From Ectocarpus siliculosus (lineage: Eukaryota; Sar; Phaeophyceae; Ectocarpales; Ectocarpaceae), in contig FN649727.1 in the NCBI GenBank assembly GCA_000310025.1, forward strand, positions 5,247,468 through 5,311,467: a DNA stretch of 64,000 bases, read 5' to 3'. The notes under the pieces were generated by a model that saw only the letters and a program-made list of their open reading frames with translations, ran no database searches and was not told the origin of the DNA. Shown here piece after piece: positions 58,374 to 64,000 of the stretch. A program made the translations under genes and the position numbers. Positions within the stretch are counted from its first letter, which is position 1, and each line of letters opens with the position of its first letter.

Positions 58374-61300
58374 TCACAGCTCCTCTTCCTCGTTTTCACT
58401 CTGCTCGGGAAATGTATGCTGCGCATCCACCGCGCCTTCAGCTGTCATCTCCACGCCGCCCTCGGCTGTCAATAGCCCCAGTTTCTCACATAGCTCTCCG
58501 ACCGTCCCTCGTAGCTCTCCTACCGTCTCCCATACATCCTGCGTTCTTCCCTCAATGAAGCTGCTGCTGCTGCCACACCCTTCCATCGAGCCCTCGGCCG
58601 GTGCGGTTCGACGCGACTCGGACGGAGAAACAGCGACATCGCTCGGAGGGTCAGGTGGTTCCGCCTCTGCCGCTTGTACCGCCGTTGTTCTGGCCCGCGA
58701 TGAGGAATCAAGTATGCCTTCGACAACAGCAAGGGCCATGTGGCGGTCATCTTCGGCCACGGGTACACTACTGATGCTGTCGCTCAAGTGCCGACTCCGT
58801 CTCTTATTCCGCCGTTTCTCGCACCAGGTCTTTTTCGCCTCTCGCAAGCCGCGAAGAACGGTTCGCGACTCCTCCTACATCAAAATTAAGGAACGCGCGT
58901 GTGCAATGGGGGCGGATTAAGCGCCAGCTGAACTTGGCGCGGTACGTTCCCGATGAGTAAGTACCCTACACTACGTTCCAGACAGACAAAGCGTGCATGT
59001 TCGCGTTTGCAGAATTCTTCCGACAGTAGAAACACTAACCCAGTGCTCACCTCTCCTTTGTGCCACACACGCCACCTGGGCTTGTCGACCACACGTGGAC
59101 TCGCCTCTCCCTCTCGCCGGTCGCCAACACCAGGATCATGCACGCGCGAGAAGTCCGGGCCGGACACGGTCTTTGCCTCACCAGCCGCCTCCGCTCCGGT
59201 ACTTCGCGACGATGAGTGGCATGGGTTTGGCAGCCCGGGGAGGGGCGTGGCCGCCGCCCGTTTGTCGGCCTCACCGTCGTCTAGCAGCAGACTGAGAGCG
59301 TCCTCGGTGGCATCGGGGACGAGTCGCGCAGTCACCGGCGTGCTAGTATAGTAGTATTGTACGCGAGAAGGAGAGCGGAGGCAAGCCATGCAGTAGTGGA
59401 GAGGGAGAGGGAGAGGGAGAGAGAGAGAGAGAGAGAGAGACGGAGGGAGGAAGAGAGAATTGAAAGGATTAACTTTAACCTGAGGGGGAGGTGGGGGGGT
59501 GGGGGGGCGATGACCCTTCTACGCGTACGCAAATGTAAAGTAAAACGAGGAGTTGGTTTCGACAAGGGTCTTGTGGTCTAGGTGGTCTAGGTTATTGGTG
59601 GATCTCCGCAATGTGAGCGTCTAGTCTATCGTATTCCAATATACCACGCAACCAGCAGTCGCAACAGGCGTGCTGCCAAATGCACGCAGTCAGCTGTATC
59701 CCATGTGAGGCTCCCGATTGATAGGCCGTTCTGTGCCACGCTCACCTGTGGCTAACGTCCGGGCTCACATTGACCTCTATCAGCATCACGCGCAGATCTT
59801 CTGCGACCATGAGATCGAACCCCAGCCATTCCACTGCCCGTCCTTTCATCTCGAGCTCCTCGCGGACGCCGAGCAAGGTCTGGACCACGACGGATCGGAT
59901 TCGCGGAACTACCACCTCTTGAAACACGTCGTGCCCCTGCGGCATCCAAGACAAAGAATGCTGGGCCTTGTTGGTACCACCGCCGTTCATCACGTCTACT
60001 GCTGAAGGGCACTCCCTACTATGTTGCAAAGCCTCGCCCATATCGCCTGCCATTGTGCTGAGACTTTCGTAGGTTTAAACTCCGAAAGGGCTATCAACCA
60101 CTCACGACAAAGAAGGACCTACGCCCAATAGGGGCATCTTCAACCTTACAAGACGAAGGAGCGACACCAAGACTACCTGAAAGCGTTGCTGGAGGTGATT
60201 CCGGAGCTGGCCCGCGGTCCACATGTTCTGTTGCGACCCTGAGGGAAGTGTTTCCCTGCCGCCGCCGCTGCCGGCCTCTTTGCTACTAACACTACTGTCG
60301 TTGTTCATACCAGTAGCAGTAGCAGAAGCGGACGCAGCACAGCTTTCGTCCCCTCGCCCGTTCTGTTGCTTCTGAACTGAGTGATTGCAGAGGTGCACTA
60401 ACCTATCCGAAAGACTGGGTGCCTGTTGGGGAGCGTGTTTGGGAAGGGGGAGGGGGATCGGGGGCGGGGGCGGCGGCATGAAGACGCCATCCGGTATGGA
60501 AATACGGTGCCCCCCTCACCAACAAGTCATGCGCAGCGCAAAAGCAGATACCCAAACAAAAACAGACTTGAGCTGCACCAAGATGTGGTCATACGTACCC
60601 AGCCATGCCAGTCGACGCCATACCCCTGACACTTGAGCACGCGAGAGAAGGGGTCCACGGTGCAAAATGGAAAACGTCGCCCGTGTTCGCCGTCTTTTTT
60701 CTGGTGCATCGCTGAAGCAAACGTCCGCAGATTGCAACTATATATCAAGCCGACGGGGGGGGGGATGGAGCTGAGCTCACATCCATCGTGAAGGGTCTGG
60801 AGCTGAAGCGCGTGTAGCTCTCGTCAAAACCCCACACCACCAAAGGGTTGCAGGAGGTTACCAGCACCCACTGGCGGATATCAAACTTGTAGCCCTTGAA
60901 GGCGGTGAGGACGAGGGGGGAGACATACACGAAGGAGGCACCAGACGAGTACAAGCGTGAGCCAGAGGTGCCACGGCTTCTGATCGTGTATCGGTAGACC
61001 GCGCAGATACGAAACGAGTCGGGCCAACCAAGGCGAGTGAACCAAATAAAGCTTCACAACATACACGTCTGGATAAAGACCAACACGGCGGGCAGCAGCA
61101 ACGACGACGACGACGACGACAACAACGACGACGACGACGACGACGTGTGTTACACTTAATTATGCCCCACTCGTTCCGACTCGGAGCACGCCTAGTTGAC
61201 CAACGCTGACCTGTACGAGCAGCGGGCGCTCCACGTACTTCTGTACCACCGCCTTCCACTCGAGCTGCCGGCACGCCGACACCAGCGTCCGCAACGACGA

Positions 61301-62146
61301 CGCCACTTCGACGCCCCTCCCGCACGACAGCCCGGCGGGCTTCACCACCCACGCGTTCGCCGGCCCGAGGCACAGCGCGGCCTGCGGGTCGGTGCCGCCC
61401 TCGTCGAGCGCTCGCAACAGCTCCCTAGCCATCGCGACGGAAGAACTAACTCCTCTGGCCTCCTCCTCCGCCTCCCTGCCTTCGACTGACCGGGCTTTGC
61501 TGTCCTCTGTAGTACCGTGAGCGGCGTCCATCTCCTCCCTCGGTTCGGACCCGGGCTCTTCTTCCGCCACTTCGACCGGTTCCGGTGCGACATCGCCTCC
61601 CTTTCCTGTGGCCGAGCCTTCCTCTTCTGTACAACCCCCCGCGTGCCCGCTTCCGACCTTCTTCGCCGCCCCCTGAGCAGCAGCAGCAGCAGCAGCAGTC
61701 TCCCAGGCCGTCAGGATGGTGGTGAACTCCGGGTCTCCCACAGTTACTGCGGCATCGATGGCGTCCCGTCCGGAGCGTTTTAGGCCGACACGTCTCTCCC
61801 TGCCAGACGAAGGAGGACCAGCTTGCAAGCAACCGCCCGCCGCGCTTGTCGGTGTAGTGTTTAATGGAGTCTGAAGGAAAGAAGCGTACCGGGAGACGAC
61901 TGATGTGGCGGCCGCAAGGGTGGCGCTATCAACAGCTTTCGCTCTAATGCTGCCACCGCCGCTACCATCTCGGCGTTCTGCGCAACTTTCTCCCTGTTTA
62001 CAGTAGGTTCGCGAACAAACAAGGTCATCGACACGCGAAGAAAATGTTTCACCAGGTTGGCTAAGATTTTCATCCAGCAGGGAGAAACAATTCTTGTCCT
62101 GGAATATGCTTGCAAGCGCGGACAGTGCACGGTGCTGCAGCAGCAC
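58374..62146 (-). CDS. TTLL: Tubulin-tyrosine-ligase-like protein (TTLL)
   Basis: Six exons join in phase: about 62146-61211, 60894-60781, 60422-60106, 60057-59746, 59342-59051 and 58874-58374 (stop TGA). The 5' limit of the first is uncertain: it has no early ATG, so an upstream exon is missing (a weak candidate frame with an ATG lies near 62813). TTL signatures in order: ANAWVVKPAGLSCGRGVEV (nucleotide-binding), VVQKYVERPLLV, YKFDIRQWVLV, HLCNHSVQK, EWLGFDLMV and LIEVNVSP (metal-binding E-x-N). The family adds Tyr, Glu or Gly to tubulin tails by an ATP-grasp reaction; which amino acid cannot be told. About 190 residues of Glu/Ala-rich insert precede the Lys of VVKP, and a long C-terminal tail is basic, then acidic, ending in five Glu and one Leu. 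With the LC8 gene it hints at a cilium-bearing life stage. Confidence 0.88.
59401..59441. repeat. (GA)n microsatellite
   Basis: GA-rich tract in the TTLL intron just upstream (minus strand) of the acceptor for exon 59342-59051. Confidence 0.85.
61101..61145. repeat. (ACG)n microsatellite
   Basis: About 14 ACG-like units, interrupted by aac, in the TTLL intron between 61211 and 60894. Confidence 0.85.
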
Positions 62147-63110
62147 GCCTTGTAATGAGCCGCGGAGCGCGAAGCGCGACCTTTGTTCACTTGATCCCAG
62201 GAGGAAAAAACGTTTTGGCTACCATGGCCCCAACTTTCAAATAACTACCGCCTGACTATGCCCTCCTTTTGGACCAGAACGAGGTCTATATAGAGCACCG
62301 ATTGACGATCTGCTGGCTTGCGAGGAGGAAGAAAAATCGGGCACTCTCCACCACAACAGTTTGGTCGTTCTCCGACAGCAGATGGCTGTGCTTCACCGGC
62401 ATTTGTACCCAAAATCCAAAGCAGATACTCACCCCCATCCCCGGGAGTTGTCAAGGGAACGGAGGGGGGACAAAAAGTTGGACACCTCCTACCCACACAC
62501 ACGCGGTTGCTTGGTTTAAACCAGGAGCAACAGAGGAAGCACTCAGCTAAACACCAACACCGCTGGGAGGGGCAAGACAGCACTGGCGCGGGAAGGGAAC
62601 CATACACACAGCTGTGGCAGATGCCATTGGCATTCCTATTGCTTCGGTGTGTGGGGAGGGGTCATCGGTAAACCAAACCTGCGCCTGGGGTAAAAAAAAA
62701 TACAAACTGCAGACGAGCCAACATTTTTTCAGACTGTCCCAGACTCGCGTTCGCAACTCTGAGCGTTCAACAGCCTCCTCGTCTGTATCAATCACCACCA
62801 CAATACGGAGCATGCACCTTAGTTATTACCGCTGCTTCGGTGTGTGTGTGTGGGTCACCTGGAAACAAACCTGTGCCACGAGAAAAAAATGCGTAAGAAG
62901 AGCCTTTTCGGCGGCAGGGTGTTTTTTCTCGCATGCATGCATTGCCGGCTCTCGCCACCTCAGCTTCCGTGGGTCCTATGGCTCAGTGGCCTCTATCAGC
63001 CGCCACACAAGATATCGCATACGCACAGCTCGCGGGGAATAGCTTTACAATTTCTGCTGCGTTGTTCTGTGCAGAGGAACGTATGTATGACGTATGCACA
63101 CACGTCTAGC
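62147..63110. other. Upstream region of the TTLL gene, unresolved
   Basis: Should contain the 5' exon and promoter of the TTLL gene. A minus-strand frame with an ATG near 62813 (MLRIVVVIDTDEEAVERSEL) looks protein-like and could be that exon, but no donor joins it in phase with confidence. Confidence 0.25.
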
Positions 63111-63325
63111 GTAGGTGACACAAGATACCACACCCCCTGTACCGATTTTCTCAAAGCTCGAGTACTCCACGACGAAGAGGGTGCGTAAACCATGCGGGAC
63201 GTTGTTGGAAAGCTCTCGACAAGACGGTTCCCACACCACCATTTCGGTACCGCCACTCTTTGTGGTGTGGAGCAACCGAGCGTTGAAAATTGGTCCAGGG
63301 GTTGTTGTATCTTTTTGTCACCTAC
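63111..63325. mobile_element. MITE with ~23-bp terminal inverted repeats, copy 3
   Basis: Left end GTAGGTGACACAAGATACCA and right end inverted (TGTATCTTTTTGTCACCTAC), with inner 'caaagctcga' opposed to 'ttgaaaattggtccaggg'-type inverted flanks. 215 bp, intact at both ends, non-coding. Same family as 41282-41498. Confidence 0.8.
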
Positions 63326-63532
63326 GGTACTGCTGTATACACACCACCCCCAAAGGCAGTTCGTTGCAGGTGGCTAGCTGCAGGAGCCTTTTTATTTTTT
63401 GTGTGGTGATTACTCGGATTCAAAAACTCAAAATGATATCGACTGCACCAGCCACCGCAAAAAGCATCACAGATACATAGGCTACTGCAAAGTATTGAGT
63501 CGGCTACCCCGCGGGTCATTACCCCGCCCTAT

Positions 63533-64000
63533 CTAGTACCGGGCTGTCATTCTTGCTCGCCACGTCACCTCCGCGTTCACGGCAGTCCGCAGCAACGCCA
63601 CCGCCGCCGACACGGCGAACGCCCTCAGCATCGAACAAACCCCGTCGCCGTCGTCGCTCACGTCCCAACATCTCGGGAAAAACGCCTCGGGGTTGGCGGC
63701 TTGAAAGGGGGTTTTCCACGCGGTGGCAGCTGCTGTTGGAGGTATAGGATCGCTCGCGTTGTTGCAGGCTTGCCCTTGGCTGGGGCCGTTGCTGTTGGAA
63801 ACCCCTCTACCTGGGGCAGACCAGGCGCAAGGAGAAGAAGAAACATAATCGACACCGCCGCCGTGCTCTGACCCCCCTGGGCCCCCCAAGAGCGGTTGCT
63901 GCTGCTGCCCCTGCTGCTGTTGCTGCTGGCATCGCTGGTGGTCGTGCTGGAACGCTAGGTGGCCGGTCAGCAGGGCTTTGTTGCTGAGTTGCTGAGAGTT
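63533..64000 (-). CDS. C-terminal part of an unknown protein (runs off the window)
   Basis: A minus-strand frame is open from the window edge to a stop at 63533, giving at least 155 residues. It begins with a Gln-rich segment (several CAG/CAA runs), then a Gly/Ser/Pro-rich linker, then a helix-like hydrophobic stretch (MLRAFAVSAAVALLRTAVNA) close to the end. I do not recognise it. It may be the last exon or a read-through into an intron; the 5' part lies beyond 64000. Confidence 0.4.
   Translation of the reverse strand, partial: NSQQLSNKALLTGHLAFQHDHQRCQQQQQQGQQQQPLLGGPGGSEHGGGVDYVSSSPCAWSAPGRGVSNSNGPSQGQACNNASDPIPPTAAATAWKTPFQAANPEAFFPRCWDVSDDGDGVCSMLRAFAVSAAVALLRTAVNAEVTWRARMTARY

Noticed and set aside
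1-64000. Integrated virus or retroelement remains
   Set aside because: No reverse transcriptase, integrase, capsid or similar signature, and no long terminal repeats, were recognised.

Overview
The window looks like nuclear DNA of a photosynthetic stramenopile, most likely a brown alga of the Ectocarpus type. The basis is indirect. Genes are intron-rich, with GT-AG introns mostly 300-1500 bp long. Gene density is moderate, and two predicted proteins begin with a signal peptide followed by an Ala/Phe cleavage motif typical of heterokont plastid targeting. The gene families present (GT41 O-GlcNAc transferase, DEG9-type protease, tubulin-tyrosine-ligase-like protein, LC8 dynein light chain, CLC channel, SEC14 protein) are eukaryotic. 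No organism name can be read from the DNA itself.

Layout, left to right. 1-10.7 kb: a CLC chloride channel/transporter on the minus strand. Seven exons in consistent phase cover the N-terminal half; a TA-flanked, Tc1/mariner-like non-autonomous transposon (3266-5070) lies below them, and one probable later exon is at 670-770. 12-13.7 kb: a low-complexity minus-strand ORF. 14.7-18.4 kb: an uncharacterised plus-strand multi-exon gene whose second intron carries two copies of a short palindromic MITE. 19-23 kb: a CgeB-like glycosyltransferase (minus), head-to-head with a plastid-targeted acidic protein of unknown function (23.3-26.6 kb, plus). 27.7-28.6 kb: LC8-type dynein light chain (minus). 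29-32 kb: no convincing gene. 32.3-37.4 kb: SEC14/CRAL-TRIO protein (minus). 37.7-40.6 kb: a poorly resolved minus-strand gene with a membrane anchor and possible propeller-like exons. 40.8-51.2 kb: a 13-exon TPR plus GT41 O-GlcNAc/O-fucose-type transferase (plus), all junctions in phase. 52.0-57.6 kb: a nine-exon DegP/DEG9 serine protease with a plastid presequence (plus). 58.4-62.1 kb: a tubulin-tyrosine-ligase-like protein (minus). 63.5 kb to the edge: the C-terminal end of an unknown protein (minus).

The genes belong to different cell functions (ion transport, glycosylation, lipid transfer, cilium/cytoskeleton, plastid proteolysis) and do not form one pathway. The most striking DNA feature is in the introns: several hold imperfect inverted repeats. 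The largest fills most of the 3.5 kb third intron of the O-GlcNAc transferase (about 43010-46025), and smaller ones sit in CLC and SEC14 introns. If transcribed with their hosts they would form long RNA hairpins. Two MITE families, a TIR element in a SEC14 intron and three tRNA-like dispersed repeats complete the repeat content. No rRNA, intact tRNA, CRISPR array or clear virus-like element was seen.
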